A stretch of DNA of 64,000 nucleotides from Actinomycetota bacterium. GTDB lineage: Bacteria; Actinomycetota; Actinomycetes; Actinomycetales; Dermatophilaceae. Position numbers and translations under genes: made by a program. Shown piece by piece: positions 24,821 to 33,629 of the stretch. Each line of letters opens with the position of its first letter. The stretch's first letter is position 1. A model generated the notes under the pieces. It had not been told where the DNA came from. It ran no database searches and saw only the letters and a program-made list of their open reading frames with translations. The DNA is taken from positions 1 through 64,000 of the forward strand of contig JAIUNK010000014.1 in NCBI GenBank assembly GCA_020161845.1, written 5' to 3'.

Positions 24821-26605
24821 ATGACACGTGACATCGCTAAGGTCGGGGTAGTGGGGCTTGGCACCATCGGCGGCGGAATCGTCGAGGTGTTCGCCCGGAG
24901 CGGCATCGAGACCATCGGTGTCGAAGTCAGTGACGAGGCGCTCGCGCGAGCCAAATCGTTCGTCGAAAACTCTCTGCAACGCGCGGTCGACCGCGAGAAG
25001 TTGGCCGACGCGGACCGCCTCGAGGCCCTGGGCCGCATCTCCTACACGAAGACCGTGGCCGACCTCGCCGGCTGCGACATGGTCATTGAGGCCGTGCCGG
25101 AAGACCTGGACCTCAAGCGCAGCATCTTCACCCAGCTCGACGACATCGTGGCGCAGGACGCGATCCTGGCCACCAGCTCGTCCGCACACTCGATCACCGA
25201 CGTGGCGATGTCGACCAAGCAGCCCCAGCGGGTGCTCGGCATGCACTTCTTCGCCCCGGTGCCGGTGCTCAAGCTCGTCGAGGTCATCAGCACGGTGGTC
25301 ACCGATCCGGCGATCGCGGACCAGGTCACCGAGCTGGCCGAGCAGCTGGGCAAGCAACCCGTCCGGGTCGGCGACCGGGCCGGATTCATCGCGAACGCGC
25401 TGATCATGGGCTATGTCAACCACGCCGTGGGGATGTACGAGAGCAAGTACGCCACCCGTGAGGACATCGACGCCGCCATGATGATGGGCTGCGGCTACCC
25501 GATGGGCCCGCTGGCGCTGGCCGACCTCGTCGGCGTCGACACGATCTTCGCGGTGCTGGAGACCATGTATGAGCAGAGCGGCGAGCGCCTGCATGCCCCG
25601 GCCCCGATCTTCAAGCAGATGATCTCGGCGGGCTGGCTGGGCCGCAAGTCCGGCCGCGGCTTCTACAGCTACGAGAAGCCGGGCTCCAGCAAGGTCGTCG
25701 CCGACGAGTTGACCCCCGCCAAGGGCGCCGCCGCCGATGCCGGCCTGCGCGACATCGGCACGGTCGGCGTCATCGGCAACGGCACCATGGCCATGGGGAT
25801 CGTCGAGGTCTTCGTCAAGGCCGGCTACCCGACGACCTTCGTCGCCCGGTCCCAGGAGAAGGCCGAGGCCTCGCTCGGGATGCTCCGCAAGAGCCTGGAC
25901 CGCGCCCTGTCCAAGGGCAAGTTGACCCAGGAGAAGTACGACGCCACGCTGGCCCTCGCCACGCCCTCGGCCAGCTACGACGACCTGAAGGACGTCGACA
26001 TCGTCGTCGAGGCCATCGCCGAGGACCTGGCCGTCAAGATCGACACGTTCCAGCGGCTCGACAAGGTCTGCAAGCCCGGCTGCATCCTCGCCTCGACGAC
26101 GTCCTCGCTGCCGGTGGTCAAGATCGCCGCGGCGACCTCGCGGCCGGCCGATGTCATCGGCATGCACTTCTTCAACCCGGCCGCGATCATGAGGCTCGTC
26201 GAGATCGTCTCGACGGTCATCACGGCCAAGGACGTCCGCGACACCGTGGATGCGCTGTGCGCCAAGATCGGCAAGCGCGCGGTGCACTGTGGCGACCGCT
26301 CCGGCTTCATCGTCAACGCACTGCTGTTCCCCTACCTCAACGACGCCGTGTCGATGCTCGAGGAGCACTACGCGACGGCCGACGACATCGACCTGGCCAT
26401 GAAGCAGGGCTGCAGCCTGCCGATGGGCCCGTTCGAGCTGCTCGACGTCGTCGGCAACGACGTGTCGCTGGCCATCCAGAAGGAGCTGTTCACCGAGTTC
26501 CGCGACCCGCATTTCCGGCCGGCGCCGCTTCTGGAGCACCTGGTCAAGGGCGGTTATCTGGGCCGCAAGACCGGGCACGGATTCCGGTCCTACGCCAAGA
26601 AGTAG
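24821..26605 (+). CDS. Duplicated 3-hydroxyacyl-CoA (3-hydroxybutyryl-CoA) dehydrogenase
   Basis: A 594-residue protein made of two complete 3-hydroxyacyl-CoA dehydrogenase units in tandem (about 1-285 and 310-594), each with a Rossmann domain and the C-terminal helical domain. It interconverts acetoacetyl-CoA and 3-hydroxybutyryl-CoA or longer homologues. NAD loops are GLGTIGGG and GNGTMAMG. Copy 2 has the canonical motif (H449, N452: MHFFNP) and DRSGFIVNAL; copy 1 keeps H142, E154 and N192 but has HFFAP, with Ala145 where Asn is normal. Both end in the typical GYLGRKTG-like sequence (GWLGRKSG, GYLGRKTG). Fused dehydrogenases of this size are common in actinobacterial ethylmalonyl-CoA gene sets. 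Confidence 0.9.
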   Translation: MTRDIAKVGVVGLGTIGGGIVEVFARSGIETIGVEVSDEALARAKSFVENSLQRAVDREKLADADRLEALGRISYTKTVADLAGCDMVIEAVPEDLDLKRSIFTQLDDIVAQDAILATSSSAHSITDVAMSTKQPQRVLGMHFFAPVPVLKLVEVISTVVTDPAIADQVTELAEQLGKQPVRVGDRAGFIANALIMGYVNHAVGMYESKYATREDIDAAMMMGCGYPMGPLALADLVGVDTIFAVLETMYEQSGERLHAPAPIFKQMISAGWLGRKSGRGFYSYEKPGSSKVVADELTPAKGAAADAGLRDIGTVGVIGNGTMAMGIVEVFVKAGYPTTFVARSQEKAEASLGMLRKSLDRALSKGKLTQEKYDATLALATPSASYDDLKDVDIVVEAIAEDLAVKIDTFQRLDKVCKPGCILASTTSSLPVVKIAAATSRPADVIGMHFFNPAAIMRLVEIVSTVITAKDVRDTVDALCAKIGKRAVHCGDRSGFIVNALLFPYLNDAVSMLEEHYATADDIDLAMKQGCSLPMGPFELLDVVGNDVSLAIQKELFTEFRDPHFRPAPLLEHLVKGGYLGRKTGHGFRSYAKK

Positions 26606-26721
26606 GCCGCTGCGCCGTTCCCTCGCCGCCTTGGCATGATGGGCTACGCCCGGGGCCGGCCGTGACCACCCACGGCCGGCCTCGATCCCTGTCACCCACG
26701 ATGGCCGCGAGGTGCCCGCCG

Positions 26722-27522
26722 ATGACGTCCCAGCCCCCGGTCGACCCGCGGACGGGTCCGCAGCCCCAGAGCACGCCCAGCGAGATTCGCGCGAACAGTG
26801 TCCTGCCGGCGCACCGGGAGGACATCGAGCTGCACACCGCCGACGGGATGGTCCTGGTCGGGGAGCTCGCGACCCCGCTGGACCGCCCGCCTGTGGCGAC
26901 CCTCATCACGCTGCACCCGCTGCCCACCCACGGCGGCTTCATGGACAGCCACGTCTACCGCAAGGCGGCGTTCCGGCTGCCGGCGCTGGCCGACATCGCG
27001 GTGCTCCGGTTCAACACCCGTGGCACGAGTTCGGCTCGGGGCACCAGCGAGGGCGAATTCGACTACGCGCAGAGCGAGAAGTACGACGTGGCGGCCGCGA
27101 TCGAATACGCCGAGTTCCACGACCTGCCCCATCGCTGGCTGGTGGGTTGGAGTTTCGGGACCGACTTGGCGCTGATGCACGGCCACGACCCGGCCGTCGA
27201 GGGGGCGATCCTGCTGTCCCCGCCGCTGCGCTACAGCCACGAGGGCCACCTCGCCGAGTGGGCCGCCGAAGGCAAGCCGGTGGTGGCGCTCGTGCCGGAA
27301 TTCGACGACTACCTGCGGCCGGCGGAGGCCGTCGATCGCTTCGCCGCGATCCCGCAGGCGCACGTGGTGCCGATCGAGGGCGGCAAGCACCTATGGGTGG
27401 GGGAGAGCTACGTCCGCCGGGCGCTGCAGGATATCGTCGACGTCGTCGCGCCGGGACATGGCGAGCTGCCGACCACGTGGTCCGGCCCGATGGAGGAAGC
27501 GGAGGCCCCCGACCTGGGCTGA
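26722..27522 (+). CDS. Alpha/beta hydrolase
   Basis: A 266-residue alpha/beta-hydrolase fold protein. The core starts near residue 25 (DIELHTADGMVLVGELATP), with the HPLPTHGG stretch after the first strands, the RFNTRGT segment, and the nucleophile elbow GWSFGTD (Ser in GxSxG near residue 147). FDDYLRP and GGKHLW provide candidate acid Asp and catalytic His. The family includes dienelactone-hydrolase-like and CocE/serine aminopeptidase-like enzymes; the substrate is unknown. ATG 26722 is preferred over ATG 26701 because GAGG lies about 8 nt upstream. It follows the dehydrogenase on the same strand after 116 bp and may share its transcript. Confidence 0.83.
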   Translation: MTSQPPVDPRTGPQPQSTPSEIRANSVLPAHREDIELHTADGMVLVGELATPLDRPPVATLITLHPLPTHGGFMDSHVYRKAAFRLPALADIAVLRFNTRGTSSARGTSEGEFDYAQSEKYDVAAAIEYAEFHDLPHRWLVGWSFGTDLALMHGHDPAVEGAILLSPPLRYSHEGHLAEWAAEGKPVVALVPEFDDYLRPAEAVDRFAAIPQAHVVPIEGGKHLWVGESYVRRALQDIVDVVAPGHGELPTTWSGPMEEAEAPDLG

Positions 27523-27667
27523 TGTTCGCTCTGGGCGCGCCGCGAACGGCTGTTGCGCATGGTGGCGAAGGTGACGTGCGGGTTGCCTCACGTCGAGCCT
27601 GCCGAGGTCGACAAGTAGGGGGCCGGGCGATCTCTCGACCGCCCCGAAACACGCGACGTAGACAGGG

Positions 27668-29290
27668 ATGACCATGACTCCTCCTGCCCCAACGAACCCC
27701 TTGCCTCGTTCCCGGTTCGGCGTACGCGGCCTGTTCATGCGCGTGATGCTCATCGGTCTCGTGGGGATGCTCCTGGTCGCCGGAGCCGGGCTGATCGGCA
27801 TCCAGCGCGAGCGGGACGCCGCCGGCGAGCGCAAGGCGCTGTATGACAACCTGCTCTACCAGGAGCACATGCGCTATCAGGGCGCCCAGGTCGAGGGCGC
27901 GGCCGTCACCTACCTGGGCGATATCGCCAGCGGGGCCGCCGCCAAGGACCAGACCAGCGCCAAGGCGTACGCCGAGAAGGCGAACGCGCTCGCCGCCAGT
28001 GTCAAGGACTTTCCTGCCGGCGACCTCACGCCGGCCCAGCAGGACATTCTGGCGGTGATGCGCAAGCAGCACGCGCTGTCCAAGGACTCGGCCGACCGGG
28101 GCCTGAAGGCCATCCTGAGCGGCAACGCCGCGCAGGGCTTCGGCATCTTCATGCAGGAGTCGATGCCGCAGTACGCCGACTTCCTCAAGCAGATCGACAC
28201 CCTGACGACCACCTCCAAGGCGCGTCTGTCGGCCGCATCGGAGGATGCGGACGCGGCGTCGCGGTGGGCCAACCTGGTGATCGGTGCCGCCCTCCTCGCC
28301 GGCGTCCTGCTCAGCATCTGGTCCGGGCTGCAGTCCGCAAGCCGGATGCTGCGCAATGTCAACGCCGTGCGGCGCTCCATCGAGGGGTTGGGCCGCGGTG
28401 ACCTCACGGTGGCCGCCGAGGCCATCTCCGCCGACGAGGTCGGCGCCACCGCGCAGGCCGCCGAGCAGGCCCGCCTGGCGATGCGAGAGGTCATCGGGCA
28501 GGTCTCGGAGAGCTCCGCCGAGGTGTCCTCGGCGTCCACCGAACTGCGGGCGACCCTGAGTCAGATGGAGGACAACGCCGACAAGGCGACCGCCGAACTG
28601 ACCCGGATTTCCGGTGCCGCCGAAAACGTGTCGAACAACGTCAACACCGTGGCCGCCGGCGCCGAGGAGATGACGGCCAGCATCCGCGAGATCGCCAAGA
28701 ACGCGCAGGACGCCGCCGGCGTCGCCGCGAGCGCCGTCAAGGTGGCCGACCACACAAACGCCACCGTCGCCAAGCTCGGCGAGTCCTCGGCCAAGATCGG
28801 CGAGGTCATCAAGACCATCACCTCGATCGCGGAGCAGACCAACCTGCTGGCGCTCAACGCCACCATCGAAGCCGCGCGGGCCGGTGAGGCGGGCAAGGGC
28901 TTCGCTGTGGTCGCCACCGAGGTCAAGGACCTGGCGCAGGAGACCGCGAAGGCGACCGAGGACATCTCCCAGCGGGTGGAGCAGATCCAGATCGACACCG
29001 AGGCGGCAGTATCGGCCATCAGCGAGATCTCGATGATCATCGCGCAGATCAACGACACCCAGGCCACGATCGCCTCGGCCGTGGAAGAGCAGACCGCCAC
29101 GACGAACGAGATCGGCCGCAATGTCGCTCAGGCGGCCACCGGCTCGACCGCCATCAGCGGGGACCTGACGACGGCCTCCAACGTGGCGCACGGTGTCAGC
29201 GGCGCGGCCCGCAACCTGGTAGGAAGCGCCGACCAGCTGTCCGATCGGGCCGGCGCGCTGCAGACCCTGGTCCGCCGCTTCACCCTCTGA
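27668..29290 (+). CDS. Methyl-accepting chemotaxis protein
   Basis: A 540-residue chemoreceptor. A first membrane segment at about residues 24-46 (MRVMLIGLVGMLLVAGAG), an extracellular four-helix-type sensor of about 150 residues, and a second membrane segment near residue 202 (LVIGAALLAGVLLSIWSG) are followed by a HAMP-like linker and the cytoplasmic signalling domain with the hairpin tip ITSIAEQTNLLALNATIEAARAGEAGKGFAVVA (cut here by its own conservation, about residues 390-425). It implies flagellar or other taxis, but no che or flagellar genes are in the window. An ATG 6 nt downstream (27674) with AGGG upstream is an equally likely start. Ligand unknown. Confidence 0.93.
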   Translation: MTMTPPAPTNPLPRSRFGVRGLFMRVMLIGLVGMLLVAGAGLIGIQRERDAAGERKALYDNLLYQEHMRYQGAQVEGAAVTYLGDIASGAAAKDQTSAKAYAEKANALAASVKDFPAGDLTPAQQDILAVMRKQHALSKDSADRGLKAILSGNAAQGFGIFMQESMPQYADFLKQIDTLTTTSKARLSAASEDADAASRWANLVIGAALLAGVLLSIWSGLQSASRMLRNVNAVRRSIEGLGRGDLTVAAEAISADEVGATAQAAEQARLAMREVIGQVSESSAEVSSASTELRATLSQMEDNADKATAELTRISGAAENVSNNVNTVAAGAEEMTASIREIAKNAQDAAGVAASAVKVADHTNATVAKLGESSAKIGEVIKTITSIAEQTNLLALNATIEAARAGEAGKGFAVVATEVKDLAQETAKATEDISQRVEQIQIDTEAAVSAISEISMIIAQINDTQATIASAVEEQTATTNEIGRNVAQAATGSTAISGDLTTASNVAHGVSGAARNLVGSADQLSDRAGALQTLVRRFTL

Positions 29291-29292
29291 GT

Positions 29293-29333
29293 GACCCCTG
29301 GTCCTGGTCCGTTCGCCGGGCCAGGCCGGGGTC
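29293..29333 (+). terminator. Imperfect hairpin after the chemoreceptor gene
   Basis: GACCCC (29293-29298) can pair with GGGGTC (29328-29333) and CCTGG (29303-29307) with CCAGG (29321-29325), just after the stop codon. The stem is interrupted, so this is a moderate terminator candidate. Confidence 0.35.
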
Positions 29334-29378
29334 CTCCGACGTCCCGACGTGGTCCAGCGTGGTCAGGGAATCGACTGG

Positions 29379-29384
29379 TAACGT
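29379..29384 (+). promoter_or_regulatory. Extended -10, leaderless promoter of the antitoxin gene
   Basis: TGGTAACGT is an extended -10 (TGN plus TAACGT) ending 6 nt before the ATG at 29391. There is no Shine-Dalgarno sequence, so the antitoxin-toxin transcript probably begins at the start codon. Confidence 0.45.
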
Positions 29385-29390
29385 TTTCCC

Positions 29391-29630
29391 ATGGAAGCGA
29401 CGATCGACAGCGTGGGGCGCATCGTCGTGCCTAAGGCGCTCCGCGACGAACTTGGGCTGGTCCCCGGCACGAAGGTCGACGTTTCACGCTACGGCTCGGG
29501 TCTGCACATCCAGCCCGGCGGCCGGACCGCCGGGCTCATCACAGACGAATATGGCGACCTCGTGCTGAGTGGCGATGGTGTGCTCACCGACGAGATGATG
29601 TTCGCCCTCATCGAAGCAGGGCGGCGCTGA
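29391..29630 (+). CDS. AbrB/SpoVT-family antitoxin (VapB-like)
   Basis: A 79-residue protein whose first 45 residues form a swapped-hairpin AbrB DNA-binding domain: ATIDSVGRIVVPKALRDEL, then LVPGTKVDVSRYG. The rest (ITDEYGDLVLSGDGVLTD) is the toxin-neutralising tail. It should bind its own promoter and inhibit the PIN-domain toxin encoded 21 bp downstream. No ribosome site is visible, consistent with the leaderless -10 upstream. The pair is a self-contained type II toxin-antitoxin module lying between a chemoreceptor gene and ccr. Confidence 0.88.
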   Translation: MEATIDSVGRIVVPKALRDELGLVPGTKVDVSRYGSGLHIQPGGRTAGLITDEYGDLVLSGDGVLTDEMMFALIEAGRR

Positions 29631-29651
29631 CGCTGTGAGTGAGCCCCTGCG

Positions 29652-30086
29652 GTGACTGAAGTCGCGCCTGGTGAGGTTGCCGTCGATAGCAGCCTCGCCA
29701 TTCCCTTGCTCTCCGCGAACCACGAATATCACCGGTTCGCGCGCAGTTGGGCGCGTGGGAGGGCGATGGCCCTCACCGGCCATTCAGCGGCAGAGACCTA
29801 CTCCGTCCTGACGCGGCTGCCCATGGCCATGCGCGCGGAGGCTGACGATGCCGCCCAGCTCATCCAAGCGCGGTTCACCCGCGTGGTGCTGGTGCCACCG
29901 GCTGAGGCGTCGTCGGTGCACCTGTTGCTCGCGTCCGCCGGGATTCGCGGCGGGGCGGTGTACGACGCGCTGGTCGCGCTCGCCGCCCGTGCCGCCGGGC
30001 TGCCGTTGGCGACGCGGGACGCACGGGCCCGCACGACGTACGAGGCTCTAGGAGTCACCGTCGAGGTCGTGCCGTCCGTCGGGTGA
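29652..30086 (+). CDS. vapC: VapC-type PIN-domain ribonuclease toxin
   Basis: A 144-residue PIN-domain toxin, expected to cleave specific RNAs (often tRNA or rRNA) when freed from its antitoxin. The acidic metal-binding set is present: D12 in VDSSLAIPLL, E48 in SAAETYS, D105 in GGAVYDALVA and D123 in ATRDAR. Length and order match VapC proteins. The start is GTG; it is 21 bp after the antitoxin gene and surely co-transcribed. A strong hairpin follows the stop. Confidence 0.9.
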   Translation: MTEVAPGEVAVDSSLAIPLLSANHEYHRFARSWARGRAMALTGHSAAETYSVLTRLPMAMRAEADDAAQLIQARFTRVVLVPPAEASSVHLLLASAGIRGGAVYDALVALAARAAGLPLATRDARARTTYEALGVTVEVVPSVG

Positions 30087-30114
30087 GCGCAGGTCCTACC
30101 CAGAGAACGGGAAC

Positions 30115-30152
30115 GGGCCGCCGCTCACGACGTACGCCGTGGGTGGCGGCCC
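30115..30152. terminator. Bidirectional terminator between vapC and ccr
   Basis: A 15-bp stem with two G-T pairs (30115-30129 with 30138-30152) and an 8-nt loop ACGTACGC lies between the convergent ends of vapC and ccr, so it probably ends both transcripts. Confidence 0.7.
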
Positions 30153-30174
30153 GGTCACGCTGGAGGTGCCGCGA

Positions 30175-31524
30175 TCAGACGTCGCGGAACCAGTTGATCT
30201 TGTCGATCAGGCGGTCGCGCATCTCCGGGTTGGTCACGCCCAGGCCCTCTTGCGGCGCCAGGCACAGGACGCCGACCTTGCCCTGGTGCAGGTTCTTGTG
30301 CACGTCGAGGGCGGCCTGGCCGACCTCATCCATGGCATAGGTCTTGCTCAGGGTCGGCTGCACGATGCCGCGCCGCACCAGGCTGTTGGCCTCCCACGCC
30401 TCGCGGTAGTTCGCGAAGTGGCTGGAGATGATCCGCTTGAGGTTCATCCACAGGTAGCGGTTGTCGTATTCGTGCATGTAGCCCGACGTAGACGCGCAGG
30501 TCACGATCGTGCCGCCCTTGCGGGTGACGTAGACGCTGGCGCCGAAGGTCTCCCGGCCCGGGTGCTCGAAGACGATGTCGATGTCGGCGCCGCCGGTGAG
30601 CTCGCGGATCTTCTTGCCGAACCGCTGCCATTCCTTGGGGTTCTGCTTGGTGTTGTCCTCGTTCCAGAACTTGTAGTCCTCGGCGCGCCGGTCGATGATC
30701 AGCTCGGCGCCCATCCGGCGGCAGATCTCGGCCTTGTCGGGCGAGGACACCACGCAGACCGGGGTCGCGCCGCCCGCCAACGCCATCTGCGTGGCATAGC
30801 CGCCGAGGCCACCGCTGGCACCCCAGATCAGCACCCGGTCGCCGAGCTTCATGGCGGCGCCGTTCTTGCTGACCAGTTGCCGGTACGCCGTGCAGTTGAC
30901 CAGCCCGGGGCTGGCGGCCTCTTCCCAGGTCAGGTGCTCGGGCTTGGGCATCAGCTGGTTGGCCTTGACGATGCACAGCTGGGCCAGGCCGCCGAAGTTG
31001 GTCTCGAAGCCCCAGATCCGCTGCTCGGGGTCCATCATCGTGTCGTTGTGGCCGTCGGGGGACTCCAGCTCCACCGACAGGCAGTGCGCGACCACCTCGG
31101 CGCCGGGCTTCCACAGGTTGACGCCCGGACCGGTGCGCAGGACGACGCCCGCCAGGTCGGAGCCGACGATGTGATAGGGCAGGTCGTGGCGCTTCGTGTA
31201 TTCCGAGAGCCGCCCGTAGCGCTCCAGGAAGCCGAACGTCGGCAGCGGCTCGAAGATCGAGGTCCACACGGTGTTGTAGTTGATCGCGCTCGCCATGACC
31301 GCGACGAGCGCCTCACCCGGAGCCAGCTCGGGGATCGGCACCTCGTCCACGTGCAGGGACTTGCGCGGGTCCTTGTCGCGGGAGGCCAGGCCGGCGAACA
31401 TGTCGACCTCGTCCTTGTGGACGGTGACCGCGCGGAACGATTCCGGCACTGCCAAGCCCTCGTAGGTGGACCGCTCGCGGTCGCCGGACATGATGGCGTC
31501 GCGGATCTCGTTCATCGTTGTCAT
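30175..31524 (-). CDS. ccr: Crotonyl-CoA carboxylase/reductase
   Basis: A 449-residue medium-chain reductase that reductively carboxylates crotonyl-CoA with NADPH and CO2 to (2S)-ethylmalonyl-CoA, the key step of the ethylmalonyl-CoA pathway and a source of ethylmalonyl units. The NADPH loop is WGASGGLGGYA (about 234-244). The CO2-binding residues described for this family are all present at equivalent places: N82 (AINYN), F173-E174 (WGFETNFGG) and H369 (SSHFANYREAWEAN). The ATG at 31524 has GAGGAG about 9 nt upstream. It is convergent with vapC; the epimerase lies upstream on the same strand, separated by a hairpin, so ccr probably has its own promoter. Confidence 0.96.
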   Translation of the reverse strand: MTTMNEIRDAIMSGDRERSTYEGLAVPESFRAVTVHKDEVDMFAGLASRDKDPRKSLHVDEVPIPELAPGEALVAVMASAINYNTVWTSIFEPLPTFGFLERYGRLSEYTKRHDLPYHIVGSDLAGVVLRTGPGVNLWKPGAEVVAHCLSVELESPDGHNDTMMDPEQRIWGFETNFGGLAQLCIVKANQLMPKPEHLTWEEAASPGLVNCTAYRQLVSKNGAAMKLGDRVLIWGASGGLGGYATQMALAGGATPVCVVSSPDKAEICRRMGAELIIDRRAEDYKFWNEDNTKQNPKEWQRFGKKIRELTGGADIDIVFEHPGRETFGASVYVTRKGGTIVTCASTSGYMHEYDNRYLWMNLKRIISSHFANYREAWEANSLVRRGIVQPTLSKTYAMDEVGQAALDVHKNLHQGKVGVLCLAPQEGLGVTNPEMRDRLIDKINWFRDV

Positions 31525-31601
31525 GCCAGATCGCTCCTCGTGAGGCGGGGGGTCGGAACGTTGCTACGGGTCAGGATCGTGGCCGCGCCGGCCGGCAATC
31601 C

Positions 31602-31639
31602 GCCGCAGGGCCGGTGACATTGGTCACGGGCCCTGCGGC
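31602..31639 (-). terminator. Long hairpin between the epimerase gene and ccr
   Basis: A 17-bp stem with one mismatch (31602-31618 with 31623-31639, loop ATTG) lies about 80 bp after the epimerase stop and upstream of ccr on the minus strand. It probably ends the epimerase transcript, or attenuates read-through into ccr. Confidence 0.65.
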
Positions 31640-31720
31640 GCAGCGGCCGGGGTCAGCGCTGCGTCAGTGACTGGTGCTTGACGGGCCACTTCCTCGGACT
31701 CCGCTGCGCTACGCCCTTCG

Positions 31721-32158
31721 TCAGTGACCGGTGCCGGGCTCGACGAGCTCCACCAAAATGCCGCCGGCGTCCTTGGGGTGGATGAAGTTGATCCGGCTGC
31801 CCGCCGTACCGCGCTTGGGGACGTCGTACAGCAACCGCAGGCCGCGCTCCCGCAACGTCGCGCAGGCCGCGTCGATGTCGGCGACCCGATACGCCATCTG
31901 CTGGATGCCGGGGCCCGACTTGGCCAGGAACTTGGCGATCGTGCTGGTCTCGTTGAGGGGCGCGAGCAACTGGATGCACGAGGTGGAGTCGCCGACCGCC
32001 ATCATGGCTTCCTGGACGCCCTGCTCCTCGTTGGTCTCCCGATGCGCCATCCGCATCCCGTACTTCTCCTCGTAGAACGCGATGGCCTCATCGAGGTTCG
32101 GCACCGCGATGCCGACGTGGTCGATATGCGTGAACAGTCCGGTCATGTCTGCGGTCAT
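31721..32158 (-). CDS. mce: Methylmalonyl-CoA (ethylmalonyl-CoA) epimerase
   Basis: A 145-residue vicinal-oxygen-chelate protein that inverts C2 of methylmalonyl-CoA, and ethylmalonyl-CoA in ccr/ecm organisms. The two beta-alpha-beta-beta-beta modules are visible: IDHVGIAVPNLDEAIAFY at the start (metal ligand H14), CIQLLAP with the ligand Gln, and ILVELVEP with the ligand Glu. The third-ligand segment, usually GEGIHHIA, reads GPGIQQMA: Gln-Gln replaces His-His. The ATG at 32158 is favoured since TAGGCT lies 7 nt upstream (leaderless-type promoter). A 14-bp copy of its 3' end, with one change, recurs 57 bp downstream (31664-31677). Confidence 0.88.
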   Translation of the reverse strand: MTADMTGLFTHIDHVGIAVPNLDEAIAFYEEKYGMRMAHRETNEEQGVQEAMMAVGDSTSCIQLLAPLNETSTIAKFLAKSGPGIQQMAYRVADIDAACATLRERGLRLLYDVPKRGTAGSRINFIHPKDAGGILVELVEPGTGH

Positions 32159-32165
32159 GCGCCCT

Positions 32166-32171
32166 AGCCTA
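32166..32171 (-). promoter_or_regulatory. Candidate leaderless -10 box for the epimerase gene
   Basis: On the minus strand TAGGCT ends 7 nt before the ATG at 32158. This is the TANNNT spacing of leaderless actinobacterial promoters. Confidence 0.4.
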
Positions 32172-32304
32172 GAGCGCCGTGCGGCACCCCGGTCGGGTCC
32201 GCGGCGACCGGTTGACCGGCCCTCTGCGAGGGACGCTTGCGCAGGGCGACGACCGATCAGCGCAGTGGCTCGGCCGTGCGCGCCGATCCGTCGGAGGTGG
32301 TGGA

Positions 32305-32310
32305 TACAGT
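32305..32310 (+). promoter_or_regulatory. Candidate -10 box for the thiolase gene
   Basis: TACAGT lies 31 bp before the ATG at 32342, allowing a leader of about 25 nt that contains the AAGGAGG ribosome site. No clear -35 is visible. Confidence 0.3.
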
Positions 32311-32341
32311 GGCGGAACTGAACGCTGATTAAGGAGGCCCC

Positions 32342-33529
32342 ATGTCCGAAACCACCGTGATCGTCGCCGGCGCCCGCACCCCGATGGGCCGCCTGATGGG
32401 GTCCCTGAAGGACTTGACGGCGATGGAACTCGGCGGGGTCGCCATCAAGGGTGCGCTGCAGCGTGCCGGAGTGCGCCCGGACCAGGTCGGATACGTGATC
32501 ATGGGGCACGTCCTGCAGGCCGGCTGCGGTCAGATGACCGCCCGCCAGGCCGCCGTCGCCGCGGGCATCCCGATGACGGTGCCGGCCCTCACCATCAACA
32601 AGGTCTGCCTGTCCGGCCTCGCCGCCATCGCGCAGGCCGACCAGATGATCCGCGCGGGCGACGCCGAGATCGTGGTCGCGGGCGGGATGGAATCGATGAC
32701 GCAGGCTCCGCACCTGCTGGCGAACAGCCGGGCCGGCTACAAGTACGGCACCGTGCCGATGCGCGACTCGATGGACTACGACGGGCTGTGGGACATCTTC
32801 ACGAACCAGGGGATGGGCAACCTGACCGAATCCGCGAACACCGGCGACGTCACGCGCGAGGACCAGGACGCCTTCTCGGCCCGCAGCCACCAGCTCGCGG
32901 CCAAGGCCTGGGCGGACGGCAAGTTCGCCGACGAGGTCGTCCCGGTCGAGATTCCGCAGCGCAAGGGCGACCCGAAGGTCTTCAACCAGGACGAGGGCAT
33001 CCGCCCCGAGACGACGGCCCAAAGCCTGGCCACGCTGCGCCCCGCGTTCTCCAAGGAGGGCACCGTCACGGCCGGTTCGGCCAGTCAGATCAGTGATGGG
33101 GCGTGCGCGGTCGTCGTGATGAGCAAGGCCAAGGCGCAGGAACTGGGCCTGGAGTGGCTTGCGGAGATCGGTGCGTACGGCGCCGTCGCCGGCCCCGATT
33201 CGACGCTGCAGCAGCAGCCGTCCAATGCCATCGCTGCGGCCTGCCGCAAGGCCGGCATCGAGCCCACGGACCTCGATGTCGTCGAGATCAACGAGGCCTT
33301 CGCCGCGGTGGGCATCGCCTCCCAACGCGAGCTGGGGATCGATCCCGAGCGGGTCAACCCCAACGGCGGCGCGATCGCCATGGGCCACCCGCTCGGCGCC
33401 TCCGGTGCTCGGGTCGTGCTGACCCTCGCCCTGGAGCTCAAGCGCCGCGGCGGCGGCGTCGGGGCCGCCGGCCTGTGCGGCGGCGGCGGCCAGGGCGACG
33501 CGCTCATTGTGCGGGTCCCGAAGTCCTGA
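32342..33529 (+). CDS. Acetyl-CoA C-acetyltransferase (thiolase)
   Basis: A 395-residue biosynthetic-type thiolase condensing two acetyl-CoA to acetoacetyl-CoA, the entry step to the ethylmalonyl-CoA pathway or polyhydroxybutyrate. The nucleophile Cys89 is in NKVCLSG, the activating His in [18 protein letters not shown] and the second Cys in [10 protein letters not shown]. Length is that of PhaA/AtoB enzymes. The ATG has a strong AAGGAGG site. It is divergent from the epimerase gene and followed by a hairpin terminator and then meaB. No phaB/phaC partner is in the window, so a pathway assignment beyond acetoacetyl-CoA formation is inference. Confidence 0.94.
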   Translation: MSETTVIVAGARTPMGRLMGSLKDLTAMELGGVAIKGALQRAGVRPDQVGYVIMGHVLQAGCGQMTARQAAVAAGIPMTVPALTINKVCLSGLAAIAQADQMIRAGDAEIVVAGGMESMTQAPHLLANSRAGYKYGTVPMRDSMDYDGLWDIFTNQGMGNLTESANTGDVTREDQDAFSARSHQLAAKAWADGKFADEVVPVEIPQRKGDPKVFNQDEGIRPETTAQSLATLRPAFSKEGTVTAGSASQISDGACAVVVMSKAKAQELGLEWLAEIGAYGAVAGPDSTLQQQPSNAIAAACRKAGIEPTDLDVVEINEAFAAVGIASQRELGIDPERVNPNGGAIAMGHPLGASGARVVLTLALELKRRGGGVGAAGLCGGGGQGDALIVRVPKS

Positions 33530-33541
33530 TCCGCACCCCTC

Positions 33542-33576
33542 GACGCCCGTACGCCGACTGTCGGCGTACGGGCGTC
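33542..33576 (+). terminator. Hairpin terminator after the thiolase gene
   Basis: A perfect 16-bp inverted repeat (33542-33557 and 33561-33576) with a CTG loop begins 13 bp after the thiolase stop and should separate it from meaB. Confidence 0.75.
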
Positions 33577-33629
33577 CTGCCTGCTGCGCTCCCCGCCGCT
33601 GCCCGTGCCGCCCTGAGTAAGGTGAGCCC

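Noticed and set aside
31614-31627. GTGACATTGGTCAC as a second CRP-type operator upstream of ccr
   Set aside because: It is the tip of a 17-bp-stem hairpin (31602-31639), so the dyad is better explained as a terminator between the epimerase gene and ccr.
31664-31734. Direct repeat TCAGTGAC(T/C)GGTGC as an attachment-site duplication
   Set aside because: Only 14 bp with one mismatch, 57 bp apart, and one copy is the coding 3' end of the epimerase gene; no mobile-element gene is near.
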